Assembly (NCBI GenBank): GCA_015501585.1
Contig: JADNRY010000164.1
Span: forward strand, 62,001 to 126,000
Length of the DNA: 64,000 nucleotides
Direction: 5' to 3'
From: Rhodocollybia butyracea
Lineage: Eukaryota; Basidiomycota; Agaricomycetes; Agaricales; Omphalotaceae
Position 1 is the first letter of the stretch, and every line of letters begins with the position of its first letter. The position numbers and the translations under genes were made by a program. The notes under the pieces are model-generated. The model worked only from the letters and a program-made list of their open reading frames with translations. It ran no database searches and was not told the DNA's origin. This document shows positions 36,108-48,564 of the stretch, piece after piece.

Positions 36108-37210
36108 CTAATCAACCTTTCTCTCCCATTTCCTGCTCGAGCCTTCGGAATGGTCGACACGGCGGTTCGGTGTCGACTTGCGATTGCGTTTGTTATCCGA
36201 TCCAGCAGTCGTAGCGCCATTCGTAGCGCCATTCGTAGCGCCATTGGTCAAAAAGTAGTCTTGGGAGAGAGTCTCGTCTATCACCTGTAATTCAGGGGTG
36301 TAGACCTTTGGCTTCTCCGCCTGAGCCTTTTTCTGGGCCGCTGGAGGTGCGTTACCCCAGTACATGGCCATCTGGATCCCAAGGACAATATTAAGAAGGA
36401 GCGCCAAAACGAAGCCAGCCTGTACGACTGGATCGCCAACTTCGGTGGAGGTGGTGAAGAGCCTAGCGACACAGCCCACAATCTGTGAGAGTACGGCAAA
36501 CGTGGAAAGCTGGCCTGTCGATTTGGCTTTATAGTTCGCGGTGATTTGAGGCACCTTGGAAAACAACGAGAGCGGAAGCGTGGCAAGTTGTAAATATGCC
36601 AGATTCTCGAGAGACATAGAGTTCAAGGCGGATATGCTAGCGATATAGAATCCAATCAACAAACCGGTATCTCCGGTTTTACGCGACTCGTTGGGTGAAA
36701 AACCATACAAAATGGTCAAGAAGGATACGATGATGTTCTGGATGCTGAGGAAAAAGTTTTCACCGTATGTCGAATATGGAAAGGCGCTTCGATGGGAGTA
36801 GAAAAGAGTGACGAGGTACGAGAGCGTCTCCAAGATGTAGGAAGTAAGTGAAAGCCCAATGGAATCTTGTGTGCGAATAACTGTACAGACCGTTGAAGCC
36901 AAAGCAAAAAAAGTAGATCGCACAAAAAGACTCACTGAGGATTATCTGAGGAACTTTTACTATTGATCCTCCGACGACAATTGCGAGGCCGAGACCTTTG
37001 CTCAGAGCAAGTTTGACACATTCCGCATCGGAAAAGTCGAGCTTTTCAACAAGGCGCTCATAACATTTCTACAAAGAAATTTAGTAAGAATGAAGCCAAG
37101 AAACGCCGCTACGTTTCACTTGCCTCGTCAATGAGAGATATTCCCAGTTCTCGAATAGGAGCGGGTAGATTTTGAGTCAACGGAGTTAGCCGTTCAATTA
37201 TTGCCTCCAT
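36108..37210 (-). CDS. MPDU1: mannose-P-dolichol utilisation defect 1 homologue (PQ-loop membrane protein)
   Basis: It starts at ATG 37210 (MEAIIERLTPLTQNLPAPIR). Exon 2 gives KCYERLVEKLDFSDAECVKL, then ALSKGLGLAIVVGGSIVKVPQ (first PQ loop). Exon 3 continues RTQDSIGLSLTSYILETLSY and carries the second PQ motif (FSKVPQITANYKAKSTGQLS). Several membrane spans are evident. MPDU1/Lec35 proteins are ER membrane proteins needed for use of dolichol-phosphate-mannose and -glucose in glycan assembly. The C-terminal tail carries an unusual NGATNGATNGAT repeat and a basic end. The first intron (37069-37123) requires a GC donor (GAG|gcaagt); the joined SLIDE|KCYERLVEKLDF fits the family, and no GT donor keeps the frame. 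The MSLFVRS frame at the left of exon 3 is intron read-through. Confidence 0.9.
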
Positions 37211-38898
37211 AATAATACGCTTCAAGTCGGAGAACCAGCTACCTGGAATGAGGGAAGAAGAAAGTTGAAACGCGTCAACAGTGCTGATTTGGGTTTTCTT
37301 TGATTTACTTACCTGGGTTAGCCGTCGCGGACCGGGATTTATCTAATCTAAGCCCCAAGTTAGGGTTCTAATCAATTCATCTCGGCGTCGCAAACAAGTC
37401 GCAAAGCAGTGCGCTTTTGAATGAAAGCTTTTACCTGGGCCTCGGGGACAAGGGTTGAAACGTTGAAAGATTCTCTGTAACACCGCGACCCTCCTAAACT
37501 CGCTACGCCCACTCTTCCTCGACTTAAACACTCCGCGAACAACAACGATGGAATGAACCGTGACGGCGTGTAACTCTGAAATTGCGCAAGCTGTCGATCG
37601 CTCAACGTTCAAAATGTACACAAAGTTGGCACAGAAATTGCTCAAGCCGTCGATCGATGCATCAGTGCTCAATTTTACTCCGTAACATGCATATGTACTA
37701 CAACACGTCTAGCGCTTGACATGGACACAAGGGAGCCTTGAATCAGCCAGTTTGCACACCAAAGGCGAAACGCTACACTGAACCCGCTCAGTAAGCCACC
37801 CTCAACATGTGCCGCCCGGAAGTTGTCATTCGCGGGCTTCAAAATACATCAGGCGTTTCTTTGACAGTTCGAAAAGCCCCCCCATACGCCTCCAGCAAGC
37901 TGTATGTCCTTTCCCAGGATAGTATGGTTCCTTTTCGCCACAGGATGTTTCTGCAGGGATCTCTATGAGTCGAAAAATCCCTCTCGTAAGCCCACGAGGT
38001 ACTCAACATAGGGTGATGCACGTTTTGACGTACTTTGGAGAGCCGCGAAGCTGGGTTGGACGTTCATACTTTCAGTGGGGCACGATGTCAGCCCTCCGCT
38101 CTTCTGAAACTCCACATCGATATCGATGCTGAGATTCAAAGTAGATGGACCCACCCCGTTGGCAAATTATCATATACTAACCGTTGTACCCTCCTAGGCG
38201 GCCTGTACTTCCATGTTCACATCATTCACGGAGCGAAGCTGGTAAAGTCCCGACGGTAATTACGGCGTCGATCTTGAAGATTTACAAGGAACAACAAGCT
38301 GAAGCTTCAAGGGCCCGTGAATTTCTTGGTACAGTTTCGAACAGATGGGGTAATAACGGCGTTGCTGGCGCGTTCTTTGATCGTGTCACTATACACCGAC
38401 AAACTGACCACTGAGAACATCCTCAAAACTTGACATCGTCAAGGCTAGTCTATAGCTTTATGAATGTGGCCAATGTTCGTGCCTAAGCGGTAAGTACGGG
38501 GTCAGCGCCGTGCTCAAGGTTTTAGTTTTCCCTCAAAGCCCAGGCACCGGCTAAGAGGTTATGGGAGCCTTGAGAACACGGACCTACGAAGGCACACCAC
38601 TCTCAAGCGACGTCTTAGGAGTTTAAGGGCATCTTTGAAGAGATCCTTGTCCGTTTAGCATAGGCTCTCCTACCGTAATGTAGAATTGCGGCTGAGCCTT
38701 TGCATTGGGTGCTATCACGGGTACTAGCAGAAGAACTTTGTACGACTTTCATCTTATCTCGCACTGTTAATTAGGACCTGTTACGTTTGAAGACCAAATA
38801 ATTTTTATACAGTAGTTTTTTTTACTTGGTATCAATCAGAGTTAGCGAGTTTCTTGTGTCAATTTGTCGAAACACTTCAGCAATAGTCGACTCCTCGA
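37211..38898. other. no gene recognised
   Basis: Short frames such as 37343-37672 (-) and 38035-38414 (+) overlap each other on opposite strands without domains. The left end is the promoter side of the MPDU1 homologue, the right end the 3' side of the glyoxal oxidase. Confidence 0.4.
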
Positions 38899-41055
38899 TT
38901 AGAGTGGAACTCCCTGGTCTGCAACCGGAGGAGACAATCCGTTTCCAATCATCATACGCGTTCCCGTGCTGGTAACGTCGTCAATAGTCACGAATACGTA
39001 GCCTATCCCAGAGTAGCATCAGAAACTAATCAAGTAATTCGTTCAATCAATACTCACCTGGAGCCGGAGGGTAAACACGGTTGTTCGGGGGAGTGGTGAA
39101 AGTCAGCGATTTTTTGTTTGCTGAAAGCTTGGCATCCAAGAAGACAAGTCGGGAGCTCGAATGGAATGCATGAGAAGAGAATCCCATGTCGATGAGAGCG
39201 ACTAGGACGTGTTGATAAGTATCGTAAAACGGGTCAAACATGATATGGAATACCTTGCAAGTTACTGGTATCAAGGTCTCCGGGAATGTCTATGTCGACA
39301 GTAACGTTTTTGTTGAACGCGACCTGCTCTGGGAAACCGCTGAGGGTCGGACGAGAGCGCGTGGTGAACGGTGGGTTCAGGAATTGCACTCGGAATTCAC
39401 TGCACATGAGGGGTTAGTCAAAAACTGTTATTCATGTCGAGTAGGAACTAACGTGTTGAATGTGGCATTCTCAACTACAGTGGGGTTCGGGTTAGAGCCG
39501 GCGAGGAAGACGCTCCTAAGATGTTAAAAAAGTAAATAATATCAATTTTACGATGCTCGAGAAGAACGCACCCGCTGGGTGTTAGTGTGATACCAGAGTG
39601 GTACAATCGAGCAATATCCGTTGTTGGAAGACCTTCTCTGCTAAACCGTTCGCCAAGAGCGGCATTCGGGTCATACAACACCGGGGTGAAGCTGTAAATG
39701 GTTAACCTCTGGGCATTTGAAGATTACAGGGACTCACACTGGGTGGTCAGCATTCGAATTACCAATAGTATCGCCAACTGCGTCAAGAGCAGCATAACCT
39801 GTCTGAGCGCCGTTGATAATAAGCACCTTCCATTGGGCATTAAGATCATCTCAGGCATCATACGCCCCTCGGGCATTCTCTCGACGATCCACCCTTTTTC
39901 GATACCTTCAGAAGTCAAGGTGATTCGACTACATTGGTCAGAAGCCGGGTCTTGCGAGGAAAGATCGATTGACGGGACCGTGTCAGTGGAGTTGCTTCCT
40001 CCGCAAACCAGAATCTCAGGAACGTAATCTGGAGGGGAGAGAGGAAGGAGAGTGGCTGTACCATCCATAGGGCTATGGTGAATTAGCTTCAATTTGGGCG
40101 GGTGAACACGGAGGATCTCACTTGGTGACACGAACACCATTTGGTATCATGGGCATAACAGTCTCGGTTTGCGCTTCGACATCATAAAGAATCGTTTGGT
40201 TGTTTGCAATTATAAAAACTTTTCCATCTGGCAAGGCAAATCCGCTGCAAAACCTTATTAGCGGCAGATACGACTGGGTCGTAAGGAAGCTTACCGAGGG
40301 AAAAGATTCACGGGAAGCGTTCTCTCCAAGAACGGTGAGAATCTTACCTGTCCGTTGTCTTTCGGTGGGAAGAACTCGAACGAGTTTTCTGGTCCGGTAT
40401 TGTAGAACGGTGTTGAGTCATTCATTCCTCCAATGATCATCTGAGCATTTCCAATCAGCCCCCGTACAAGTAGTCGAAGAAAAGAGCTTACCAATGAACC
40501 ATCAAAAATGCGGAGCGAAGATGGATACCATCGCTTGACCGCCAGATGTAGAGTGGCGGGGTCTTCGAAAAGTGTGCAGTTATCTCCTGATGGACTAGCG
40601 CAAGGCTCGAATATTCTGATACCCATTCTACCGTCGCCGTCTGGGGCTGTATATTCGCCCACCGGGATTTCTGGAGACTGACCACCGAGACTAACCTAAA
40701 TTTCGGCGTCAGAATCATCCAAAGATCGAAACAAGCAACATACCATTGTCCCATTGCTTAAAATCGCACCAGAGGCACAGAATGTGTCAGTAACAGCGTT
40801 GAGAGGGAACCCAGTGTTCGTTTCGAGATCCCAAAGTTCAACCCACGCCTGATGTCCGTCGATCTGGAGAGGATCGCCGGTGACTCTGTCCATCATCAAG
40901 ATAAGAGTCGGAGAGACTAGTATCACTTCGAGCGCAGTGATTCCTGTTGTACCATTCTGAACAAAGGTCCACTCTCCCTGTTGTGCTGCAGCAACCAGCA
41001 GGGAGGGGAGGAAAAGTGAGAACGACAGAAGCCTACGAAATGCAAGCGATAGCAT
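38899..41055 (-). CDS. secreted glyoxal oxidase-like copper radical oxidase (AA5_1 type)
   Basis: ATG 41055 opens a signal peptide ([26 protein letters not shown]). The protein then shows the kelch-propeller order of glyoxal oxidases: [20 protein letters not shown] (Cys of the Tyr-Cys cofactor, about 40790), [15 protein letters not shown] (about 40530), [34 protein letters not shown] (about 40180), [26 protein letters not shown] (axial Tyr and His, about 39590) and [15 protein letters not shown] (second copper His, about 39150). It ends [15 protein letters not shown] with the stop at 38899. These enzymes oxidise small aldehydes and give hydrogen peroxide outside the cell, which feeds peroxidases in wood decay. 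The exons join cleanly and all copper/radical residues seem present. Confidence 0.9.
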
Positions 41056-43415
41056 GAATGGCTTCAAGGACACCTAGGAGTACTCCTAGTCAATGAATTT
41101 TCCCAGATGGATTTTATACATTTGTCGACAGACATTTGTTCTCCATCTGAGAGGAGCCCCGGGTGCTTACTAGAAGGGTGAGTGAAAATCGCCAATATTA
41201 GACTTGCTTCCCCGCAACCGTGAGGATTTAGATGCCAAGCTTTTGCATTATGACTGTTAAGCATACAAAGTTGGCAAGTTTCTCTTTGATTGTGATATTT
41301 TTAAGTTTTTGTTCGTTTCATCTTGGAATCGCCCAGCGGTAGTCTGCGTGCAAAGACAATAAGATCAGGTAAGAAACCGCCTTCTATAGGATTGAGAATG
41401 TGGTTGATATTAACCTCTCTCCACCTGACCTTTCTTCAACAACCGCCTAAGTTTGCATATCCGAATGCACACAGTCGGCTTCGAGCAAATGCTTCAATCC
41501 ATGACTAGCATTTTCGCATCGAATTCGAAATTTGCCGGTTCACACACTGGCGAGGCAAAGAGCGCGGTTAACGCGGAGAAACAGAGTTTGTTGAGAGTAA
41601 GCAAATATAGGAAGCAAGAACGAGGGAGGAAGAGTCAAGAACGAGGGAGAAGAGTGACACGAAGTATTTAATCCAATAGGCGCCCACGGCTCTTCGTTCT
41701 CATCCAGTCTCCCCAAAATTAGTCTACATTCACTTGCATCTGTGAAAACTCCACCTTTCGTTAATTTTGCCCAAACCTTCATACGCGATGCACGATGCAC
41801 TGGAGTTTCACTAGCAATGTCCATAAAATTGTGTGCCTACCAGTACTCCACGAGATGATAATGTGAGTAACCTTTTTTCTCATCCTAGTCGCCTCTTCCA
41901 TCTTTAGACCAACTCGCAGTGCGCCTCGTACAGTCATGACCCACGCAATTTCGCCCGTGGAACAACCAGCCAACGAGGAGCGTAGACACAAGCGTCATTG
42001 AAATTGTTTCCCGGTGAACAATGATATGTCTTTCGGAGTGACTGACCTAAACATAGATATGTACTTGCCATCTCAAAAGGTTAAGGGCTCATACTCCCTA
42101 ATATTAACGGTAAATCCTTTATAAATTATCCGAGCGCAGGATAAAGCTCCTCTGCAGATCGACGGATCGGCGTAGTTGACATTCGACATCGGGGTATCAT
42201 TCCTCGTTGTACTGTTTCCATTTCAGATATGACTACAAAGATTCTAGAATTCTGATTCCCTCGGAAGGTGCTCTGAATTAATTCGCATTTCGATTTGGTA
42301 AAGAAATAGGTAGAGCGATATAGAAGAAAGAACGTTCAAGTGCTGACTATGGACTAATAAACTATATTACAACTATCAAGCTGGTGCCCGTTTCAATGCT
42401 CATGCACTGGAGATTTGAGGATTGGGAGACTGTAGCACGTACGGAAGTTGGTTGTTGGCAATCACATCGGTACTTTGAATACTGGCACCAACTTCGCCCC
42501 AGGCCGTACGACACCTTCAGGAGTCCATCGAATTGTTTTCTTTTTCCTTTGGACATCTCGCTATATTTACCAACATCTTTATCTTGCCGCCAGAGTATCG
42601 ACAGATCCGATTCTGCCATCGGTGGTCGTGGTTCCATGAAGCTAGTCGTAGGTGACATTCGATTTAGCATTCCTATCTCAGCTTATTAATGACTACCCTG
42701 GACTTTAGGAAGCGTCTTATGATCTACCTGGGTTTCATACTCACTGTTGTCGAATGCACACTGCTAGTGCTTCTGTTTATCTCGGCTCTGACAATGATCA
42801 TCTTGTGCTTGTGTTTGTGCCTGTCAACTCTACCCCTAAAAGGACGGGTGCAAAATTCCCCATCTTGTGACGCTCATCTTTCGTTCGTTCCTAACCTCGG
42901 AGCTGCATTTTCGCTCTGTGCTGCATTCTCTATGGTTCCAATTGCCACTTCTTCAACTCCCCGGTTACATCTCGTCTGTTTAGAGGAACGCTTTCCTCCG
43001 AGCCTCAATGGTTAAAGTACACCTCTCCGCTTCCACTATAGCCTACAATCCTGGCCTGGTCTCCTCGTTCGTGTCTCGATTGGTTTTCCAGACGTTCAGG
43101 TACTCTATATCCTCGAACAAAGGCACGAAAGTAGGCTCAAGATCAACTCAGGATCTTTTCTTGGATCTTTTCCTTCGTTGGCGGGTGTTGGTAACAATGA
43201 TGGAGGAGAGGCGGAAGTCAGACTGGGTGGCGAGCCAAGACGTAGACGCTTATAGCGCTCATGCCTCGCGCTCAATCAAATACACATGGCTTTTCTGACC
43301 TCGTTCAAGTTCAACGTTCAACACTAACCCTCAAGCTGAGCATCAAGACGATAGGCACGTTTATAGATCTGTCCTTTCTACTTGAAAGATCAATCATTAA
43401 CCAAAGCTATCTTCG
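41056..43415. other. no gene recognised
   Basis: Frames seen include 42689-43015 (+), which has a hydrophobic stretch (LVLLFISALTMIILCLCLCL) after DFRKRLMIYLGF. It has no family match and no clear start context. The last 150 bp resemble the 5' flanks of the other BTB copies (for example TTTATAGATCTGTCCTTTC). Confidence 0.4.
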
Positions 43416-45238
43416 ATGAATCACGAAGCAAGTCTGGGGGTAGCAAAATCAAAATTTTGTTCGTCTCCTCGGCCCTGCCAAACTCGACGTTTACGCGCTA
43501 ATGTTAACATTATATTTAGTCCAAGCCACCGATGCAGATATCATCATTCGTTCCACTGATAATTTCTCCTATCGCCTCCATCGGAGAAATCTAGAGCTCG
43601 CGGCTGGCGCTTTTCCATTGGATCAAGAACATCTGGGTCACTCTGAACTCCCAGAGTCATCTGCTACTCTCGATATCCTTTTCAAATTCATATATCCTCA
43701 ACGATACGTTACTCTAGATGACCTGGATTTTGGAGCTTTGCTTTTGCTCGCAGAAGCTGCGGAAAGGTATCAGATTCGTTCTACCGCATACGGATGTCAG
43801 GTTCAGTTCAGGTAAGTGGAGCGTTTGTTTCGCGATAAGTTAACCGATGTACACCTCTTCCAGGAGATTCATACACTCCAATACAAAAGACCTAATGGCC
43901 TTTGGCGCCAAACACAACTACTCTTCTCTCGTCCTCCAATCGGCTCCATTACTTGTGAATACTCCCTTACCAGAACTCGTCCAACTTCTGCAACCCTCCG
44001 TATATATTGAATGGGTACGTTGTAGACGTTTTGACGGTGAGAACTCTGACGCAGACTATCTAGACTCTTTATCGAGAAAATTGGGTCGAAGCATGTAAAC
44101 AGACTGCGAGACTCATGCCAGTGCATGGTTGCCCAGTGTGGGGATTTTACTGCCTTCGCATCCTCAGGCAACTGGAACAGCCTTCTCACTTAGTTTCTCT
44201 TTCGCATTTTGAAGCGCTGTTTGATGTCACCAATCCTGAACCCCTGAATGGCTGTTGCGATCCCCTTGCTCAGCAATGGAAAACAGATGTTAGGGAAATG
44301 GTTAGTACTATTCCCAAAGTTTCATCGATAGGAGTTGAAGAATCAAGTGCCGGTCTTCAATGTAAAAAACTTTGTGCCACTCTTTCACTAGGCCAGCGCT
44401 GACATACTTTACCCAGCTCTGGATACAGATGCTGGCCTCGTAGAACTGCATTCTTCTGAAGGATATATGTTCGTCCTGCAAGCCAAGCACCTCGAGTTCT
44501 TTACGGAGGGATTTCCACCAGTTGAGACTCCTACTGACAGAGAAAAGATCTATCTTTCCGAGTCAACAGCTACACTTCAACTCCTTTTTCAGTTCATTTC
44601 TACAGAGCGCTACCCATCCCTCGAAAATTCAGAGTTCGAGGCTGTGGAAGCGCTCACGGAGGCGGCGGAAAAATATGTTGTTTATCCAGCCATCTATGCA
44701 TGCCAGTTTCGACTGAGGTAATGGTTTATCTCATACACGACGATGCTCTCACACAACCGTATTAGGGAATTTATGTCAACGAACCCACGAGAACTACTGT
44801 CACTGGCCGCGAAACATAGCTACTCCGGGATCATCGTACAATTGGCGCCTCTGCTGATTGACATGCCTCTTTCTGAAGTCGTCGAACTTCTTCCCCTTCA
44901 TTATTATGCTCCATGGGTAAGCGAATTTTCTAAACTTTAACGATCGGCTCACGTCCCACCAGAGTGTTTATCGGGAAAAGTGGTTGGATGCCTTGCGCGT
45001 AGTGACCGAAAAACTTATGGATCACGATTGTGAATGGTTCAGCTGGCTTGTTGTGGATATTCTGCGCAAGTTGAATAAGCCAAGCGCTCTTAGAACTCAG
45101 GACCTTCCCCAGATGACGGGCTGGAGTCGAAAACGTTCTACTAGAAGCGGCTCATGCCGCAGTTGTCTCGTGCACTACAATATATGGAGACTGGAAGTTA
45201 GGATTATCTTGAAGGCCATACCAGAGTTCGTGATATAA
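43416..45238 (+). CDS. double-BTB/POZ protein, array copy 1 (intact)
   Basis: Seven exons (43416-43458, 43520-43811, 43864-44014, 44064-44361, 44417-44717, 44766-44916, 44963-45238) give 503 residues with all phases matching. BTB-A starts FQATDADIIIRSTDNFSYRL and runs through ATLDILFKFIYPQRY to LLLLAEAAERYQIRS. BTB-B starts LVELHSSEGYMFVLQAKHLE and runs through ATLQLLFQFISTERYPSLEN to ALTEAAEKYVVYPAIYACQF. Each is followed by a similar helical tail ending at Trp and then an (S/T)(L/V)YREW(V/L) segment. BTB folds mediate protein pairing and, in some families, cullin-3 binding; here the partner is unknown. The C-terminus ends with a Cys-pair region (GSCRSCLVHY). It is the first of five related units on this strand. 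Confidence 0.85.
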
Positions 45239-47017
45239 TCATACCTCGTCTTAATAGACGTATGTACCGCCTTCAATGATTTAACGTTACAGTGGAAGAT
45301 AACCTATGAAGTTCAGGTAGAGTAAGCAGCAAATTTGGTACATTCACTTGAGTTTACCGCAGTTAGATGGCCTATACCACCTGCCACTACCAAATTCTGG
45401 CCGGCGGCTTGTGCGATAACTGTGAAAATCTTTGCAGAAGAGACTCCAAGCACCAGGAGACAATGCTTCAATCCGACCGATGCGCCAAAAGGTTTTTTGT
45501 AGTTGACGAATGGTCCATTTCTTCGCGAGAGCATGACAGTCGTGGTCTAAGCCTTACGAAAAAGCATTTGGAACACTTTCCCCGACCCAGCCAAAGAATA
45601 CCCAATCTGGTATGAGTAATAATCAGGTTTATTTCTACTACCTAATAAAAGATAAGAATGACGCTGCAAGTACAAGCCACAGACGGTGGTTGAGGCAATG
45701 CGTCAACCGCGGACGACTACCCAGTAAGCCAGTGTTGAGATACGAGAACCTTTTATCACCCGCGTGGCCACACGGTGAGATGCTATTCGAACCGCCTAAC
45801 GAGTTTAATACAGCATCTCTGACGAAGTGGGCACGGAGGGAATAAGACGTCGTTCTGAGCCATCGGACAGGACGGAACACAACTTCGCCTTGGATAGACC
45901 TAGGAAAAAAAATTAGACAAGCTTTCGGTTTTGATACGGTGCTAGCACTCACTCTGATGGACTTGTGAGGCTATTGCTATTCTCATGGTTTGGAGGCCTA
46001 TCAGTTACCTTTCGGCACAGCTTCAACGATAGATTTTCGAAAGTTGATGATACGTTGGCTCGCATTAGCGCTGCTCGTAACCCTGTCGCAAGTACAGCAT
46101 ACGGCCTGTTCCGTGAATGTCGTCAATTGTTTGAACCAAAATAACGAGGAAGTGAAGCTCGAATCTGTGTTGAATAAAGGACCATATGAGCGGAACTGAG
46201 GGAGCTTTCGACGACGGCTGATATGGAAGATGGTGGACATGACTAGCGGCGAGGCATTAGTAAAGTAACGAATCGCAATTGAATGGAAAGTTCGTCAGCG
46301 CACCAGAGTCCTATCATGGTTCTCCTGATTCTCCCGTTCTACCTTCCTTGACAAGAGCCAACGTAGCAAACTGCTGTAAAGATTTTCATGGATGAGCGTT
46401 TATCTCGGAAGACATTACACACAGCAGACGTACCCAAACGGAAGTGACTAGAAGTATCACTCTGTTCGTTGTAATTCGGTCGCTCGTCTACGCGCAATGT
46501 TCGGAGCAACTGTTCATAGACATCAGTGTCAGCAATGGGCGTTTGAGCTCACAAGCCAGACACGTACCTATACGAATGATGCACACAAACACCTCAACAA
46601 GCACCTCAACGTCAACGCGTCGACACGCCAACTTCGGCAACTTTTCATGCACACCACTTCAATTTACGCTCTACATACAGCGCGTCGAGGAGGTTCGGAC
46701 ATAGAACATGCCGCAAACGACAAAAAAGCCACTGAAGTACTGGAGTACTGACGGTGGAGACGAGGCGCTGGGAAACAATTGAAGCTTGGAGGGCTTCCAG
46801 GAGAAAAACCAGAGTCGGCCGGAAAAACAAGAAGCAGGTGCGACTGGCGACTAGGGAACGATGGATTAATCGATTACCGGCCGTACCTATCCTCGTTATG
46901 ACGAGAAAAGAGAGGCCTTGACGATGTCGTGGAATAATGCATGAAGCATAGTTGTATGTACTCGTAGTGCTCTGACGAAGAAGATTAAAATTTTGTATCG
47001 CTTTGTGGAATAAAAAA
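45239..47017. other. no gene recognised between BTB copy 1 and the Mug135-like gene
   Basis: Short frames (45612-45845 +, 45638-45952 -, 45990-46199 +, 46444-46751 +) show no domain. A short CAACAAGCACCTCAACGTCAA-like simple run lies near 46590-46615. No BTB sequence was found here. Confidence 0.4.
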
Positions 47018-47236
47018 TTACGCACGAGAGTCCTCTCCAGACGCCATTTCAAGACCAGAAATCAACACCGTTGCAAGCTCCTGCAGTATGGATATCTGGA
47101 TAGCAGCAGATACTCGATGATCTTCCTCTTTCACAGCGCTCAGCGCTTGTAGGCCAACGGGTAGTAGCCTGACCAATGACGACCTAACGGAGCCAAGAGG
47201 AGAAGCAAGAGACGAGAGAATTGTCGGTGTATCCAT
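47018..47236 (-). CDS. small hypothetical protein, divergent from the Mug135-like gene
   Basis: A 72-residue frame (MDTPTILSSLASPLGSVRSS, then LLPVGLQALSAVKEEDHRVS) of even, helix-like composition ends near a donor-like gtgcgt at about 47037, so it may continue leftwards through an intron. It is head-to-head with the gene starting at 47473, with about 240 bp between the two starts. No family is recognised. Confidence 0.3.
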   Translation of the reverse strand: MDTPTILSSLASPLGSVRSSLVRLLPVGLQALSAVKEEDHRVSAAIQISILQELATVLISGLEMASGEDSRA

Positions 47237-47472
47237 CTTATTTCGGTATTATGGATTTGATTCCCGTCATGGTACGTGGTCTCTAGAGGAAACTCATCTT
47301 TTCACATAGCCATAGCGCATATCTGCAAAACACGCTTGAAAGACAGAACAACAGACCACGCCGTCGTCGGTTACTAAAGAAAGAAATTGTCCCGGTCACT
47401 TATGACTAAACTTCCGGGTGACCACCCTCACGTGCACGTGTTTGTTTCTTTCCTTAACGTTCATCGACATCA

Positions 47473-48388
47473 TGCAAGCTCGCTTGGCCCATCCGCTCGC
47501 TCCTGCTCAGATTAATATACCTGTTAACATTCCTGCGGAACCTCAGAAACCTCCCACAGCCGCCGATGTCGTTGATGCCCAGAAGTATGTCAAGCGTGTC
47601 GAGCAAGCCATGAGTCCGTTTACTTTCTTCTACAAGACCACAAGGCTAATTATTTAATGACCTGGGAACAGAGGAAGGCCAAGCGACTGTCGAAACACTT
47701 GGTTCTGCTATTCAATATCTCCATCAAGTAGCGTCTACAAGCGTCGAGGTTGAAGAGGTCAACAATGGCAACGGTGAGTATTTGGTTTTGAGCATAGGGC
47801 GTTCACTGCGATCTCAAGCGATCATTCTAGATGCGGTGGCTCCCGCGTGGTTTGTGAATGGTTTCAAAGCAGCCTTCAAAGAAGCCGTGAAAACCAACGA
47901 ATTCAAGGAAGCGGTTTCTGAAGTTGTGAAAGATGTAGTGAAACCGATTGAAACTCGGCTGGATAAAATGGAAGCTCGGTTGGAAAAGATAGAAAGTCGA
48001 TTGGATAAGATAGAAGGTACCCTTGCCCGTGTAAGTCATATTGCTTCAACGTTGATTCCCCCACTAAAATCTGTTTACCTTAGACTGCTAATGCAACGAA
48101 AGGGCGGGGTTCCACAGGTAATCCATATCTGCAGGTACCAAACAAAAAGGGCGAGGAGCCTCCGGAGGTGAGTTTTATGCTTCTATCTTCGTTCTTTCGC
48201 TGAAACTTTCGCTTGAGGCACTGCCTGCGCTGGAGACAGTTGATGCGATCCTTGCTTTGAGTGTAACAGATCTGAGAGAATACTGTAAATTCTATGATAT
48301 TGAGTTAAGCAGGGCGAACGCGTCTACCGACGAGAAAAGGATGAAAGTAGCTGCTGAAATTGGGTGCGTTGTAGCGTTAGGGCCATGA
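47473..48388 (+). CDS. Mug135-like domain protein with coiled coil
   Basis: The model opens at ATG 47473 (MQARLAHPLAPAQINIPVNI) and contains PPTAADVVDAQKYVKRVEQA, then APAWFVNGFKAAFKEAVKTN. A heptad-like stretch follows (RLDKMEARLEKIESRLDKIE), strongly predicted as coiled coil. The C-terminus (TANATKGRGSTGN, LPALETVDAILALSVTDLRE, YCKFYDIEL) matches the C-terminal domain named after fission-yeast Mug135, which is common in mushrooms. Introns at about 47615, 47775, 48031 and 48169 have canonical ends and keep the frame. The stop is at 48386-48388. Function is unknown; the fission-yeast namesake is meiotically upregulated. It interrupts the BTB array between copies 1 and 2. Confidence 0.75.
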
Positions 48389-48564
48389 GTATGCATATTC
48401 TCATCTAATCAAATTCTATCTGAGCTGTATGATGAATTTTTCATGAAGAGTGAGTTGTCGCGATGCATGAGCAATTCTCTTTCACGTCGACCACGACAGC
48501 GTTCCTTCAAGGAAATGGGTAATATAGACCTCTCCTTTTTAACTATTAACTACAGCTATCTTGG

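Noticed and set aside
36892..36944. MSLFVRSTFFALASTV as start of the MPDU1 homologue
   Set aside because: The segment is bounded by gtgagt...acag and the frame before it (KVPQIIL) joins cleanly to IRTQDSIGLS, so it is an intron, not coding sequence.
42689..43015. hydrophobic 108-residue frame as a membrane protein
   Set aside because: One hydrophobic run only, no family match and no splice structure. It may be chance in AT-rich DNA.
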